58,626 nt of DNA, from contig JACOVG010000032.1 in assembly GCA_016177405.1 (NCBI GenBank), forward strand, positions 1 through 58,626. Direction: 5' to 3'. This DNA comes from Candidatus Omnitrophota bacterium (GTDB lineage Bacteria; Omnitrophota; Gorgyraeia; 1-14-0-20-64-10). Shown here one piece after another: positions 9,870 to 18,730 of the stretch; positions within the stretch are counted from its first letter, which is position 1, and every line of letters starts with the position of its first letter. The notes beneath the pieces were generated by a model. It was not told the origin of the DNA. It did not search any database and saw only the letters and a list, made by a program, of their open reading frames with translations. The position numbers and the translations under genes are program-made.

Positions 9870-10253
9870 ATGCTGCGCAATGTGATGAAATCCAAGATCC
9901 ACCGGGTGACCGTGACCGAGGCGAACCTCCAGTACGAGGGGTCCATCACGGTGGATGAGGACCTGCTGAAGGCGGCGGACATCCTCCCCGGCGAGAAGCT
10001 TCAGGTGATCAATCTGGCCAACGGCAGCCGCATCGAAACTTACGGCTTGCCGGGTCCGGCCGGTTCAGGCACCATCTGCTTAAACGGCGGGGCGGCCCGC
10101 TGGGGCCTTCCCGGCGACACCCTGATCCTGATCGCCTACGCCTGGATCGACTCCAGGGAAGCCGCCTCCTTTCGGCCCAAGGTCGTTCTGGTCGACGCGC
10201 AAAACAGGATCCGGGAAACCATTCGGGAAACCGTCGGCACGCATGACGGTTAA
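9870..10253 (+). CDS. panD: aspartate 1-decarboxylase proenzyme
   Basis: Pyruvoyl enzyme making beta-alanine from aspartate. It self-cleaves between Gly24 and Ser25, and the sequence shows exactly Gly24-Ser25 in YEGSITVD. The full length of 127 aa is normal. The track hides it in a longer ORF starting at 9357 inside panC; the ATG at 9870, two bases after the panC stop and with AAAGG upstream, is the real start. Its end overlaps the aspartate dehydrogenase gene by 11 nt. Confidence 0.95.
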   Translation: MLRNVMKSKIHRVTVTEANLQYEGSITVDEDLLKAADILPGEKLQVINLANGSRIETYGLPGPAGSGTICLNGGAARWGLPGDTLILIAYAWIDSREAASFRPKVVLVDAQNRIRETIRETVGTHDG

Positions 10254-11028
10254 GAAAATCGGCTTGGTGGGCTGCGGGGCCATCGGAACGTATCTGGCGA
10301 TTGAGATCGAGCGTCATCTTAAGAAGACGGCGCGTTTGTCCGGAATTCACGACCGGGACCCGGCGGCGGCCCAAAGGCTTCGCCGGCGCCTCAAGAAACC
10401 GGTTGCCATCCTTTCCCTTCCCAAGCTCGTCCGGGCCAGCGACCTGGTGGTCGAGGCCGCGTCGCCCCAAGCCGTTCGGGAACTCCTCCCCTGGGCCCTC
10501 CGCCTGCGCAAAGAGGTGATGGTCCTTTCCACCGGAGGCCTCCTGGGCTGTCCCGGGCTGTTGAGGAGCGCCCGCCGGCGGCGCCTGCCCATCCATTTGC
10601 CCAGCGGAGCGGTCTCCGGAATCGACGCCCTGAAGGCCCATGCCGTCGGTAAAATCCAAAGGGTGGTTCTCACCACCCGGAAGCCCCTGCGGGCCTTGCC
10701 CCCTTCGGCAGGCACCGGCCCCCGCGCCCGCCTGCTCTTCCAGGGCTCGGCCCAGGAAGCGGTCGCCCGCCTGCCTTACAATCTCAACGTGGCGGCCACC
10801 CTTTCCTTGGCCGGTTTGGGGGCCGCCCGGACCCGGGTCCGCGTCATCGCCGACCCCCAGGCCCGTTTCAATGTCCATGAGGTGGAGGTGATCGGGCAAG
10901 CAGGCCGGCTGGTCAGCCGGACCGAAAATCGCCCGATGAAGGGAAACCCTAAAACAAGTCTTCTGGCCGCTTTTTCAGCGGTGGCCACCCTGCGGGAGAT
11001 CTTGGAGCCCGGACGGGTGGGAACGTAG
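10243..11028 (+). CDS. nadX: L-aspartate dehydrogenase (NadX family)
   Basis: Oxidises aspartate to iminoaspartate, the entry to NAD synthesis in organisms without NadB. The Rossmann loop GLVGCGAIG is at the N-terminus. [21 protein letters not shown] and [12 protein letters not shown] match the family in order. The ATG overlaps panD. With panD it makes a pair of aspartate-consuming enzymes. nadA and nadC are not in the window, so the NAD role rests on family knowledge. Confidence 0.88.
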   Translation: MTVKKIGLVGCGAIGTYLAIEIERHLKKTARLSGIHDRDPAAAQRLRRRLKKPVAILSLPKLVRASDLVVEAASPQAVRELLPWALRLRKEVMVLSTGGLLGCPGLLRSARRRRLPIHLPSGAVSGIDALKAHAVGKIQRVVLTTRKPLRALPPSAGTGPRARLLFQGSAQEAVARLPYNLNVAATLSLAGLGAARTRVRVIADPQARFNVHEVEVIGQAGRLVSRTENRPMKGNPKTSLLAAFSAVATLREILEPGRVGT

Positions 11029-11066
11029 AGCTTCAAAAATCGAAAAAGGAAAGGGGGTGAAAATCA

Positions 11067-11300
11067 ATGGCTCAAAAAATAGCGAAGGCAGGCATCAAGC
11101 GGGCCAAGGGTTATCTCTATTACCTCGACAAGCAGGGCGACGTCTCGAGGGCAAAGATGGCCCGCGGCGGCTCCAAGGGAGGCCGTCCGGAGAAGGTAGC
11201 TAAGCTGGGCGTCAAGAGGGAAGACGGCTACCTTTATTTCATCGACAAGCAGGGCGATGTTTCGCGCGCGAAGATGGTGCGGGGCGGCAGAAGGCGTTAA
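11067..11300 (+). CDS. small basic protein of two 32-residue repeats, function unknown
   Basis: 77 aa and rich in Lys/Arg/Gly. Residues 4-35 and 43-74 are an internal duplication with 24 of 32 positions identical. Each copy contains GYLY(Y/F)(L/I)DKQGDVSRAKM and ends in RGG, followed by a C-terminal RRR. There is no signal peptide or membrane segment. A GGGGGTG ribosome site lies 8 nt upstream. It is the last gene before the operon terminator, 38 nt after nadX. The charge would suit nucleic-acid or ribosome binding, but that is only an inference. Confidence 0.8.
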   Translation: MAQKIAKAGIKRAKGYLYYLDKQGDVSRAKMARGGSKGGRPEKVAKLGVKREDGYLYFIDKQGDVSRAKMVRGGRRR

Positions 11301-11338
11301 TTCGAAAGCCCCTTTCCTTTTAAGCGCTTGCACGACCA

Positions 11339-11369
11339 AGGGTGCCAGGTGAAAACCTGGCACCCTTTA
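11339..11369 (+). terminator. intrinsic terminator of the arg/lys/pan operon
   Basis: A perfect 12-bp stem (AGGGTGCCAGGT / ACCTGGCACCCT) closes on a GAAA tetraloop and is followed by TTTAT. It lies 38 nt after the 77-aa gene and ahead of uvrA, so it separates the biosynthetic operon from uvrA. Confidence 0.85.
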
Positions 11370-11423
11370 TGTTAGAGCCGGCGTCCGCTTGATCGGAACG
11401 AAGTGATATACTGAAGGTTTGCT

Positions 11424-14216
11424 ATGGAAAGCATCATCATTCGGGGGGCCCGGGAGCACAACCTGAAGGGTATCAACCTCACCCTCCCGCGCAACAGCCT
11501 CATCGTGATCACCGGGCTTTCCGGCTCCGGAAAATCGTCCCTCGCCTTCGACACCCTGTACGCCGAGGGGCAGCGCCGGTACGTCGAGAGCCTCTCCGCC
11601 TACGCCCGGCAGTTTCTGGAACAGCTGGCCAAGCCGAACGTCGAGGAAATCCGGGGGCTTTCGCCGGCCATCGCCATCGAGCAGAGAACCGCCAGCGGCA
11701 ACCCCCGCTCCACCGTCGGCACCCAGACCGAAATTTACGACCATTTGAGGCTCCTCTTCGCGCGAATCGGCGCGCCCCACTGTCCCCGCTGCGCCCGACC
11801 CATCCGGCGCCAAACCCCCCAGGAGATGGTGGAGCAGATCCTTCGCCTGCCCAAGGACAAGACCCTCCTCATCCTGGCGCCCCTGGTCCGCGGCAGGAAG
11901 GGCGAGTACCGGGAGCTCTTCCGGCAGATTCAAAAGGAGGGATTTGTCCGGGCCCGGGTGGACGGCGTCCTGCGGGAGCTGGACCGCCCGGTCCCCCTGG
12001 ACAAGAAAAGGGCCCACACGATCGACGTGCTGGTGGACCGGATCAAGCCGGAGCCGGAGATCCGATCCAGGCTCACCGACTCCATCGAGACGGCCCTCAA
12101 GGCGGGGCGGGGGACCGTGGTCGTGGCGGCCTCCGGATCGGATCATTTCTTCAGCGAACGATACGCTTGCGTGGTCTGCGGGATGAGCCTCGAGGAGCTG
12201 GAGCCCCGCCTGTTTTCCTTCAACAGCCCTTATGGGGCCTGCCCGGCCTGCCACGGCCTGGGCACCCGGCTGGAGGTATCCAAGGAGCTGGTGATTCCGG
12301 ACCCTTCCAAATCCATCGAAGCGGGAGCCATCGCGCCCTGGCGTCGCGGCGGGCGCGGCTACATCCTCTACCACCGTTCCCTGGTCAGAGAGCTGGCCGA
12401 TCGGATGAAGATCGACCTGACGGTTCCTTTCCGAAGGCTTCCCCTTTGGGCCAGGAAGGCGATCCTCTACGGCCAGAAGAGCGTGGAGATCTGGGGACGC
12501 CCCTTTGAGGGAGTTCTGCCCAACCTGGAGCGCCTGTTTCTGGAAACCGACTCCGACTTTGTCAAGGAAGAGATCTCCAAATACATGTCCCGCGGCCGGT
12601 GTCCGGCGTGCCGAGGCAGCCGGCTCAAACCCGAAGCCGCGGCCGTCACCATCCAGCAGCGCTCCATCGTGGAGGTCTCCCAGATGACGGTCCAGGACGC
12701 GCTCGCCTTCTTCAGGGAGCTCAAGCCGAGCCCCAAGGAATCGGCCATTGCCCAGCCGATCCTCAAGGAGATCAACGCCCGCCTGACCTTTCTGATGGAC
12801 GTGGGGCTGAACTACTTGACCCTGGACCGGGCCAGCGTGACCTTGTCGGGCGGGGAGGCCCAGCGGATCCGGCTCGCCACCCAAATCGGGGCGGGGCTGG
12901 TGGGGGTTCTCTACGTCCTGGACGAACCTTCCATCGGTCTTCATCAGAGGGACAACCGCAAGCTCCTGGCCACCCTCCAGGCTTTAAAGAAGATGGGCAA
13001 CACCGTGGTCGTCGTGGAGCACGACGAGGCCACCATCCGAAGCGCCGATTACATCGTCGACTTGGGTCCCGGAGCCGGCAAGCATGGAGGCGAGGTGGTC
13101 GCCGAGGGCTCTCTGCAGGAGATCCTCGCCTCCGAGCGCTCCCTGACCGGAAAATACCTCCGGGGAGAGCTCGCCATTCCGGTCCCGGCCGCGCGGCGGC
13201 CTTGCCGGGGAAGGCCCCTTCTCAAGATCCTCGGGGCCAAAGAGCACAATTTGAAATCCATCGACGTCTCGATTCCCTTGGGAACCTTTGTCTGCGTCAC
13301 CGGGGTCTCGGGTTCCGGAAAATCAACCCTGGTGGACGAGATCCTCTACCGGAGCCTCGCCCAGCGGCTCTACCGGTCGAAGGAGAAGCCGGGCTCCCAC
13401 GAGGGCCTGGCGGGCGCCGAGGCGATCGACAAGGTGATCGTGATCGACTCTTCACCCATTGGGCGCACCCCCCGTTCCAATCCGGCGACGTACACCGGTG
13501 CCTTCAGCGACATCCGGAAGCTCTTCTCTAAAACCCCGGAGGCCCGCGCCCGGGGCTACGCGCCGGGACGTTTCAGCTTCAACGTCAAGGGGGGCCGCTG
13601 CGAGGCCTGCCAGGGGGATGGACTGATCAAGGTGGAGATGCACTTCCTTCCTCCCGTCTACGTGACCTGCGAGGTCTGCCAAGGAAAACGCTTCAACGCT
13701 CCCACCCTGGAGGTTCTCTACAAGGGCCATACGGTCAGCCACGTGCTGGGCATGACCGTGGAGGAAGCCCTGGAGCTTTTTGGGGCGATCCCCGGGATCC
13801 GAAAAAGGCTGGCCACCCTGGTGGAGGTGGGCTTGGGCTACCTGGAGATGGGCCAGCCGGCCACCACCCTTTCGGGGGGAGAGGCCCAAAGGGTGAAATT
13901 GGCCGCAGAGCTCTCTCACCGGGCAACCGGAAGAACCCTGTACCTGCTGGACGAACCCACCACAGGGCTCGCCCTGGCGGACATCGAAAAGCTCCTCGCG
14001 GTCCTGCAGGCCCTGGTGGAGCAGGGAAATACCGTCCTGGTGATCGAGCACCACCTGGATGTCATCAAAACCGCCGACCACCTGATCGATCTGGGTCCCG
14101 AGGGGGGAGAGGCAGGCGGCGAGGTGGTCGCGGAGGGCTCTCCGGAAGAGGTGGCCAAGGTCAAGCGCTCCCACACCGGGCAATTCCTTCAGACGGTATT
14201 GCCCGGTGTTCGCTGA
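11424..14216 (+). CDS. uvrA: excinuclease ABC subunit A
   Basis: Damage-recognition ATPase of nucleotide excision repair. Two ABC modules are visible: Walker A GLSGSGKSS near residue 32 and GVSGSGKST in the second half, each with a LSGGEAQR signature. Zinc-binding cysteine pairs appear as CPRC, CVVC/CPAC, CPAC and CEAC/CEVC. ASGNPRSTVGTQTEIYDHLRL is a UvrA hallmark. 930 aa is the usual length. It stands alone between a terminator and a promoter; uvrB and uvrC are not in the window. Confidence 0.97.
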   Translation: MESIIIRGAREHNLKGINLTLPRNSLIVITGLSGSGKSSLAFDTLYAEGQRRYVESLSAYARQFLEQLAKPNVEEIRGLSPAIAIEQRTASGNPRSTVGTQTEIYDHLRLLFARIGAPHCPRCARPIRRQTPQEMVEQILRLPKDKTLLILAPLVRGRKGEYRELFRQIQKEGFVRARVDGVLRELDRPVPLDKKRAHTIDVLVDRIKPEPEIRSRLTDSIETALKAGRGTVVVAASGSDHFFSERYACVVCGMSLEELEPRLFSFNSPYGACPACHGLGTRLEVSKELVIPDPSKSIEAGAIAPWRRGGRGYILYHRSLVRELADRMKIDLTVPFRRLPLWARKAILYGQKSVEIWGRPFEGVLPNLERLFLETDSDFVKEEISKYMSRGRCPACRGSRLKPEAAAVTIQQRSIVEVSQMTVQDALAFFRELKPSPKESAIAQPILKEINARLTFLMDVGLNYLTLDRASVTLSGGEAQRIRLATQIGAGLVGVLYVLDEPSIGLHQRDNRKLLATLQALKKMGNTVVVVEHDEATIRSADYIVDLGPGAGKHGGEVVAEGSLQEILASERSLTGKYLRGELAIPVPAARRPCRGRPLLKILGAKEHNLKSIDVSIPLGTFVCVTGVSGSGKSTLVDEILYRSLAQRLYRSKEKPGSHEGLAGAEAIDKVIVIDSSPIGRTPRSNPATYTGAFSDIRKLFSKTPEARARGYAPGRFSFNVKGGRCEACQGDGLIKVEMHFLPPVYVTCEVCQGKRFNAPTLEVLYKGHTVSHVLGMTVEEALELFGAIPGIRKRLATLVEVGLGYLEMGQPATTLSGGEAQRVKLAAELSHRATGRTLYLLDEPTTGLALADIEKLLAVLQALVEQGNTVLVIEHHLDVIKTADHLIDLGPEGGEAGGEVVAEGSPEEVAKVKRSHTGQFLQTVLPGVR

Positions 14217-14227
14217 TCTGCTATAGT
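14199..14227 (+). promoter_or_regulatory. sigma70-like promoter for exbB
   Basis: TTGCCC, a 17-nt spacer, then TATAGT. It overlaps the last codons of uvrA and would start transcription about 20 nt before the exbB ATG. Pattern only. Confidence 0.5.
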
Positions 14228-14254
14228 GCCTGGTGAATCCCATTCGGATGACTC

Positions 14255-14905
14255 ATGTCGCTGTTTGAACTCTTCGAGCGGGGCGGCCCCGTCATGTGGC
14301 CGATCCTGGCCTGCTCCATCATCGCGGTGAGCATCGCGGTGGAGCGGTGGAGGGAGTTGACCCGCGTGGAGAGGGAGACCGACCGGACCTTCGAGGAGAT
14401 CCGGAAGGCCCTGGCGGGCCGGCAGGTGGCCCAGGCCAGGCGGCTGGCCCAGAACAGTCCCGGCCCCTTGGGCCGGATCGCGGAGGCGGGCCTGCGCTGG
14501 TACGGAAGGCCCCGCCAAGAAATCCGCGAGGTCCTGGAGGAGACCGGGTCCCAGCAATCCGCCGGGCTGGAACGTTACGTGCCCCTGCTGGGGACCATTG
14601 CCCACCTCGCCCCCTTGCTGGGACTTCTGGGAACCGTCACCGGGCTGATCCGCTGCTTCCAAGTGATCCAGGAGAACGCCACCCTGGCCCGGCCGGTGAA
14701 TCCCGGGGACCTGGCCGGAGGTATCTGGGAGGCGCTGATCACCACCGTGTTCGGCCTGTGCGTGGCCATTCCCTCCTATGCCCTGTACAATTACCTGGTT
14801 CACAAGATCCAGAACATCGTTCACAACCTGGAAGCCAAGGCCACCCGACTGACCGCTCTCTTGTCGGTGGAGGAATCGCCCGTCGAGGAAGTCGGTGCGC
14901 TTTAA
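14255..14905 (+). CDS. exbB: MotA/TolQ/ExbB proton-channel family protein
   Basis: Inner-membrane proton-channel subunit that, with ExbD, energises TonB-type transport or outer-membrane maintenance. The 216 aa show an N-terminal membrane helix (about 13-30), a long cytosolic loop, and two further helices around 108-130 and 148-172. The conserved core LLGTIAHLAPLLGLLGTVTG and the later Gly/Ala/Pro-rich helix with AIPSY are typical. The downstream gene is its partner. No tonB, tolA or pal is present, so ExbB and TolQ cannot be told apart safely. Confidence 0.88.
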   Translation: MSLFELFERGGPVMWPILACSIIAVSIAVERWRELTRVERETDRTFEEIRKALAGRQVAQARRLAQNSPGPLGRIAEAGLRWYGRPRQEIREVLEETGSQQSAGLERYVPLLGTIAHLAPLLGLLGTVTGLIRCFQVIQENATLARPVNPGDLAGGIWEALITTVFGLCVAIPSYALYNYLVHKIQNIVHNLEAKATRLTALLSVEESPVEEVGAL

Positions 14906-15311
14906 GCGATCCGCTCCCGCCCTGGCCGTGGGCATGGACATCGCCCCGCTGATTGATGTGGTCTTCTTGCTGCTGATCTTCTTTATGCTGACCTCCGCCT
15001 TCGTGGTTTCCTCCGGCGTCAAGGTCCATCTGCCCCAGGCGGCTTCCGCCGCGCGTCAGCCTTCGACGGGTATCACCCTTTCCATCACGCGCGACGGAAA
15101 ACTCTTCTGGAATCAAGCCCCGGTCACGCGGGGGGAGCTCCGGCAGCGGCTCGAGGCTTCCCGTCGGGCTTCTTCGGCCATCCTCCTGACGGCCGATACC
15201 CAAGCCCGTTTGGGAACGGTCGTCGAGATCTGGGACCTGTGCCGTTTGATGGGACTGGAGGAAGTCACCATCGCCACCTTAGAACCTAAAAAGGAGGGGA
15301 CCACGCCATGA
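14895..15311 (+). CDS. exbD: ExbD/TolR family biopolymer transport protein
   Basis: Single-pass partner of ExbB. The N-terminal helix MDIAPLIDVVFLLLIFFML contains the aspartate (LIDV) that carries protons in this family. The periplasmic part of about 95 aa ends in the usual TADTQARLGTVVEIWDLCRL-like fold. The start is GTG at 14895, overlapping the exbB stop by 11 nt. 138 aa is normal. Its stop shares ATGA with the next gene. Confidence 0.88.
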   Translation: MRFKRSAPALAVGMDIAPLIDVVFLLLIFFMLTSAFVVSSGVKVHLPQAASAARQPSTGITLSITRDGKLFWNQAPVTRGELRQRLEASRRASSAILLTADTQARLGTVVEIWDLCRLMGLEEVTIATLEPKKEGTTP

Positions 15312-15511
15312 TCACGGAGATCGGGATCGTCGCGGGAGAAATCTGGCACCACCTGGACAAACACGGTGAAGTGCTCTTCTCCCAGTTGGTTTCGGGGATT
15401 CATCAACCCAAAGACCTGACCCTGATGAGTCTCGGGTGGCTGGCCAGAGAGGGGCACGTCGTCGTCAAAACGGAGGCAGGCGACTACCGGGTTTGGCTAA
15501 GAAAAGAATAG
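15308..15511 (+). CDS. small winged-helix protein (DUF2582-like)
   Basis: 67 aa with the pattern IGxxAGEIWHHLDKHGE...LMSLGWLAREGHV, which matches the small winged helix-turn-helix family formerly called DUF2582. Its molecular role is not known to me; a DNA-binding fold is predicted. The ATG overlaps the exbD stop (ATGA), so it is co-translated with the proton-channel genes. There is no signal peptide. Confidence 0.75.
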   Translation: MITEIGIVAGEIWHHLDKHGEVLFSQLVSGIHQPKDLTLMSLGWLAREGHVVVKTEAGDYRVWLRKE

Positions 15512-15855
15512 CCCAACCGCTCGTCCTGCTGACCACCGCCGGCTCCCTCCGGGAGGCCCGGCGCCTGGGCCGGGCGTTCGTCAACCAGCGGGCGGCGGCC
15601 TGCGTCAACCTCATCCCCGGCATCGAGTCCTGGTACCGGTGGCAGGGAAAGATTCAACGGGGAAGGGAGGTGCTTCTTCTCATCAAGACCACCACCGCCT
15701 TCCGCCGCGACCTCCATCGCCTGATCGGCAAACTCCATTCCTACAGCTTACCCGAGATGATCGCCCTTCCGATCACCTGGGGAGAGCCCCGGTACCTTGC
15801 CTGGATGCGAAAAAATCTTGATGGTCCCGCCCCCAAGGTGAGAGTTGACAAATAG
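15493..15855 (+). CDS. cutA: CutA divalent-cation tolerance family protein
   Basis: Small trimeric ferredoxin-like protein family linked to copper tolerance; its exact role is unsettled. ACVNLIPGIESWYRWQGKI, LLLIKTT and LPEMIALPI...YLAWM are the family signatures in order. The track starts at 15436. I prefer the TTG at 15493, which has GGAGGCAGG 10-11 nt upstream and removes an arginine-rich N-terminus unlike CutA. 120 aa; 19-nt overlap with the previous gene. Confidence 0.85.
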   Translation: MAKKRIAQPLVLLTTAGSLREARRLGRAFVNQRAAACVNLIPGIESWYRWQGKIQRGREVLLLIKTTTAFRRDLHRLIGKLHSYSLPEMIALPITWGEPRYLAWMRKNLDGPAPKVRVDK

Positions 15856-15917
15856 TTCCGAAGGCCTCAAGATACCCGTAAGCTCCCCTGGGCCAAGGTT
15901 AAACCTTAAGGAGCCGG

Positions 15918-17558
15918 ATGCCGTCTGAATCGGTCGGTCTTTACATCGGATCCCAAAGCGCCGATGTCGTCTCCTTAAGCGGCTCCTTTCAGCGTCCCCA
16001 GTTGGTTCATTTCGGCAGGGTCCAGCTGCCCAAACAAGGCAGTTGGCGAAGCCAGACCCGCTTGGAGGAGGCCTCCGGGCAGGCGCCCGACGATCCCTCC
16101 GTAAACGCCTCCGCCGAAATTACCGCGTTGGCCGGCACCCTGAAAACCCTCCTGGGACATCTTAAGCTCTCCAGCAACGCGCGGCTCCACATCGCCATTG
16201 CTTCGGAGGCGGTCGTCATCCGGTACTTCCAGATGCCCTTCATTCCCTCCGCGGAGCGCAAGGTGGCGGTGGCCTTCGAGGCCAAGAAATATCTTCCGTT
16301 CAAGCTGGAGGAGCTGACTGCCGATTACCAGATCTTGACCCACAAAACCGAACCCAATCTCATGCGGGTGATGTTTTTCGGGATCAAGACAGAGACCCTC
16401 TCGGCCTTCGTCTCCGTGTTCAAGACCCTGGAGCTTGCCCCCGTCAGCCTGGAGCCGGCTTCGGTCTCGCTGATGCGCCTGACGCGGCAGACCGGGCAGA
16501 GCGGGCCTTCGCAGGCTCAAGCCATCCTCTCCATCGAGCGGGATACCGCCTCCATCAACATCGCCCGAGGTAATCTCCTGTATCTGTCGCGCAACGTCAC
16601 CATCCCACAGCCTGCCGCCGGGGAGGGGCTCTCCCAGGAGCTCATGGAAGCCCTCATTCAAGAGACCCGCGTCTCCATCGACTATTACCGCAGGCGATTC
16701 GCTTCAGAGGCAGAGGTTTCCAAGGTGCTCGTGTGCACCAAGGAGATGGAAGCCGAACAGCTCGCGGAGGTGACCTCGGCCCTGGGGGGCTTGCCGGTGG
16801 AGCTTGCCCTGCCTTTCAAGAAGATCTCGCAGGCGGAGGAAGCCCCGCCGGGGCTGGCGGTGGCCACGGGCTTGGCCCTTCGCGGATTTGAAAAAAGTCA
16901 AGGCCCGCCGGAGGTCAACCTCCTGCCGCCGTCCGCTCGCAGCAAGAGCTACGACCTCATAAAAATCTCCGTGGCCCAAGCCGCCGCGGCCGTGCTGCTT
17001 TTATTCTTCTGGCATCAGGCCACCCACTCGAACCTCGCCCAGCTCGAAGGCAAGCTTCAGGCGCTTCGCCTGCGTCAAGAACCCCTGGAGGGACTCAAGG
17101 CCTCTGCCAACATCAGCGAGTTGGAGATCGCCCGGGATGGAAAGAGTCTGGAGCTCGATTTTCTGAAAAAGGTCAATGGATTAAGGGGTGAATATGCCAA
17201 CCTCCTTTCCAGTGTCGAGAAGCTCCTCCCCCAGGAAGGCTGGCTGACACACCTGGCCATGGAAGACGAGTTCAAGGGACCCGCCAAGAAGGGCCGGATG
17301 TTCCAGGCGGACCGGTACAGGCTCCTCACCCTGTCGGGGGCTTTCTACGCCAACAATCAACGCCTGGAGATGGAGGCGGTGAACAACTTCCTGGCCTCCT
17401 TGAGAACGGAAAAACCGTTCGCCGCGGCCTACACCGAATTTTCCCTGGATTCGGTCCAGCGGGGGGAATTCCGCGGTGAGGAAGTGACGGAATTCCACCT
17501 GACCTGCTCCTCCGCCCAAGACTCCGCCGTCAAAAAACCGCCCGCGGGAGGTCCCTAG
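15918..17558 (+). CDS. PilM-PilN fusion, type IV pilus inner-membrane assembly protein
   Basis: Residues 1 to about 340 resemble PilM, the actin-like cytosolic ATPase-fold protein: FEAKKYLPFKLEELTADYQI and a C-terminal ATGLALRGF stretch. A membrane helix follows (about 352-372). After it come a coiled coil and an alpha/beta domain with LLPQEGWLTHLAMED, as in PilN. In most bacteria these are separate proteins of about 350 and 190 aa; here they form one 546-aa chain. AAGGAG precedes the ATG. TTGACA at 15845 could be a -35 box, but no clear -10 is seen. PilO-like and PilP-like genes follow. Confidence 0.85.
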   Translation: MPSESVGLYIGSQSADVVSLSGSFQRPQLVHFGRVQLPKQGSWRSQTRLEEASGQAPDDPSVNASAEITALAGTLKTLLGHLKLSSNARLHIAIASEAVVIRYFQMPFIPSAERKVAVAFEAKKYLPFKLEELTADYQILTHKTEPNLMRVMFFGIKTETLSAFVSVFKTLELAPVSLEPASVSLMRLTRQTGQSGPSQAQAILSIERDTASINIARGNLLYLSRNVTIPQPAAGEGLSQELMEALIQETRVSIDYYRRRFASEAEVSKVLVCTKEMEAEQLAEVTSALGGLPVELALPFKKISQAEEAPPGLAVATGLALRGFEKSQGPPEVNLLPPSARSKSYDLIKISVAQAAAAVLLLFFWHQATHSNLAQLEGKLQALRLRQEPLEGLKASANISELEIARDGKSLELDFLKKVNGLRGEYANLLSSVEKLLPQEGWLTHLAMEDEFKGPAKKGRMFQADRYRLLTLSGAFYANNQRLEMEAVNNFLASLRTEKPFAAAYTEFSLDSVQRGEFRGEEVTEFHLTCSSAQDSAVKKPPAGGP

Positions 17559-17561
17559 GGC

Positions 17562-18200
17562 ATGGAGATTCCGAAGGAGTTGTCCGTTTCGCAACTGGGC
17601 TCTCTTTTTCTCAAGATCCCACCCCAAAAACAGGTGGCCTTGGTCTCAACGGGAATCGTTCTGTCAACGCTGGCCCTGGGGTGGTTCGCCATCCAGAAGC
17701 CCTACGAAAGCCAAAAGATCCAAGGGGAAGCCCAGATTCAACTTGAAAGCAAACGAACCGAGGTCATTTCCGGCTCGGCCTTGTTGAGCACCGAGCTGAA
17801 GAAAATCCGGTCCACCCTCGTCATGGAGGGCGGAACCCCGGCCCTGACGCGCCGAGTGACCGATCTCGCCTCACAGGCTGGGGTCGAAATCGATTCGGTC
17901 TCTCCGCTGGCGGAGGCGTCCTTCGGACCCTACACCCGGGTTCAGATTCGGGTCGTGGCCGCCTCCGGTTACGCGCAGATGATGGACTTCTTGAGGCTTT
18001 TGGAACGCCACGAGCCCCTCCTCAAGATTGACGAGCTCAAGGTGGGCGAGCCCAGCCTCGACCGCAAGGGCAAGAGCATTTCCGGCAAGCCGGCCGCCCT
18101 CACAACTCTTCAGGCTCCGAAAACCGAAGAAGCCTCCGCGGAGGGGCAACCGGTTCAGCTCGTCATCGGGGCCTTCTCCAAAAAAGGATCCTCACCGTGA
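17562..18200 (+). CDS. pilO: PilO-like type IV pilus assembly protein
   Basis: 212 aa, with one N-terminal membrane helix (about 26-46), a coiled coil, then a ferredoxin-like periplasmic domain containing VRVVASGYAQMMDFLRLLER, the usual PilO/GspM fold pattern. It should pair with the PilN half of the upstream fusion to form the inner-membrane platform. It begins 3 nt after pilMN. The C-terminal 45 residues are low-complexity and Lys/Ala/Glu-rich. Assignment rests on position and fold pattern more than on strict motifs. Confidence 0.78.
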   Translation: MEIPKELSVSQLGSLFLKIPPQKQVALVSTGIVLSTLALGWFAIQKPYESQKIQGEAQIQLESKRTEVISGSALLSTELKKIRSTLVMEGGTPALTRRVTDLASQAGVEIDSVSPLAEASFGPYTRVQIRVVAASGYAQMMDFLRLLERHEPLLKIDELKVGEPSLDRKGKSISGKPAALTTLQAPKTEEASAEGQPVQLVIGAFSKKGSSP

Positions 18201-18730
18201 GCAAGAGCCAAATCCAGCAAATCACCGTGGTCATCCTGCTGGTGGTTTTTGCCCTGGTATGGACCATGACCCGAAGATCCCCCGCCCCAACCCAGTTGCC
18301 AACGCCTCCCCCGCGCGAGGTCCAGGCGCCGTCCAAGCCCGCTTCGGGACCGGTGAGGAAAGACGAACCCCTTCCACCCGCGGTGGTCACGCGCGACCTG
18401 TTTTCGCCTCCCTCGGAGCTCCTTAAGACGATCCGCCGCAAAGAAGAGCTTGCCAGGGAAGAGGAGAGGCTCGCCGAGGAAAAAAATCGCAGGGAGCAGC
18501 CGGTCTCGGAGTCTGTCATCACCCCGCCGCCTCTTCAGCTTCAGGGCATCCTCTGGGGCGGCGCAACCGGGCCCCGGGCCATTGTGAATCGACACATCCT
18601 CCGGGTGGGACAATTTATTGAAGAGGCCAAGATCGTCGCCATCGAAAAAAACGGGATCCGGATTCTTTATCAGGAAAAGGAGTTTTTCATCCCCATGCCC
18701 GCCGCCGGTTCAACCAAGGAGGAATCATAA
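18197..18730 (+). CDS. PilP/GspC-like pilus periplasmic protein
   Basis: 177 aa. N-terminal membrane helix (about 9-25), a proline-rich periplasmic spacer, a charged helix (KEELAREEERLAEEKN), then a small beta domain with LQGILWGG...AIVNRHILRVGQ, typical of the PilP/GspC homology region that links the platform to the secretin. The GTG start overlaps the pilO stop. The secretin gene is next, as expected. PilP is usually a lipoprotein, but this one is anchored by a helix, as in GspC. Confidence 0.72.
   Translation: MSKSQIQQITVVILLVVFALVWTMTRRSPAPTQLPTPPPREVQAPSKPASGPVRKDEPLPPAVVTRDLFSPPSELLKTIRRKEELAREEERLAEEKNRREQPVSESVITPPPLQLQGILWGGATGPRAIVNRHILRVGQFIEEAKIVAIEKNGIRILYQEKEFFIPMPAAGSTKEES

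Noticed and set aside
11384-11412. Promoter of uvrA using TATACT
   Set aside because: The -10 is good but no -35 lies at 16-18 nt; TTGATC is only 12 nt away.
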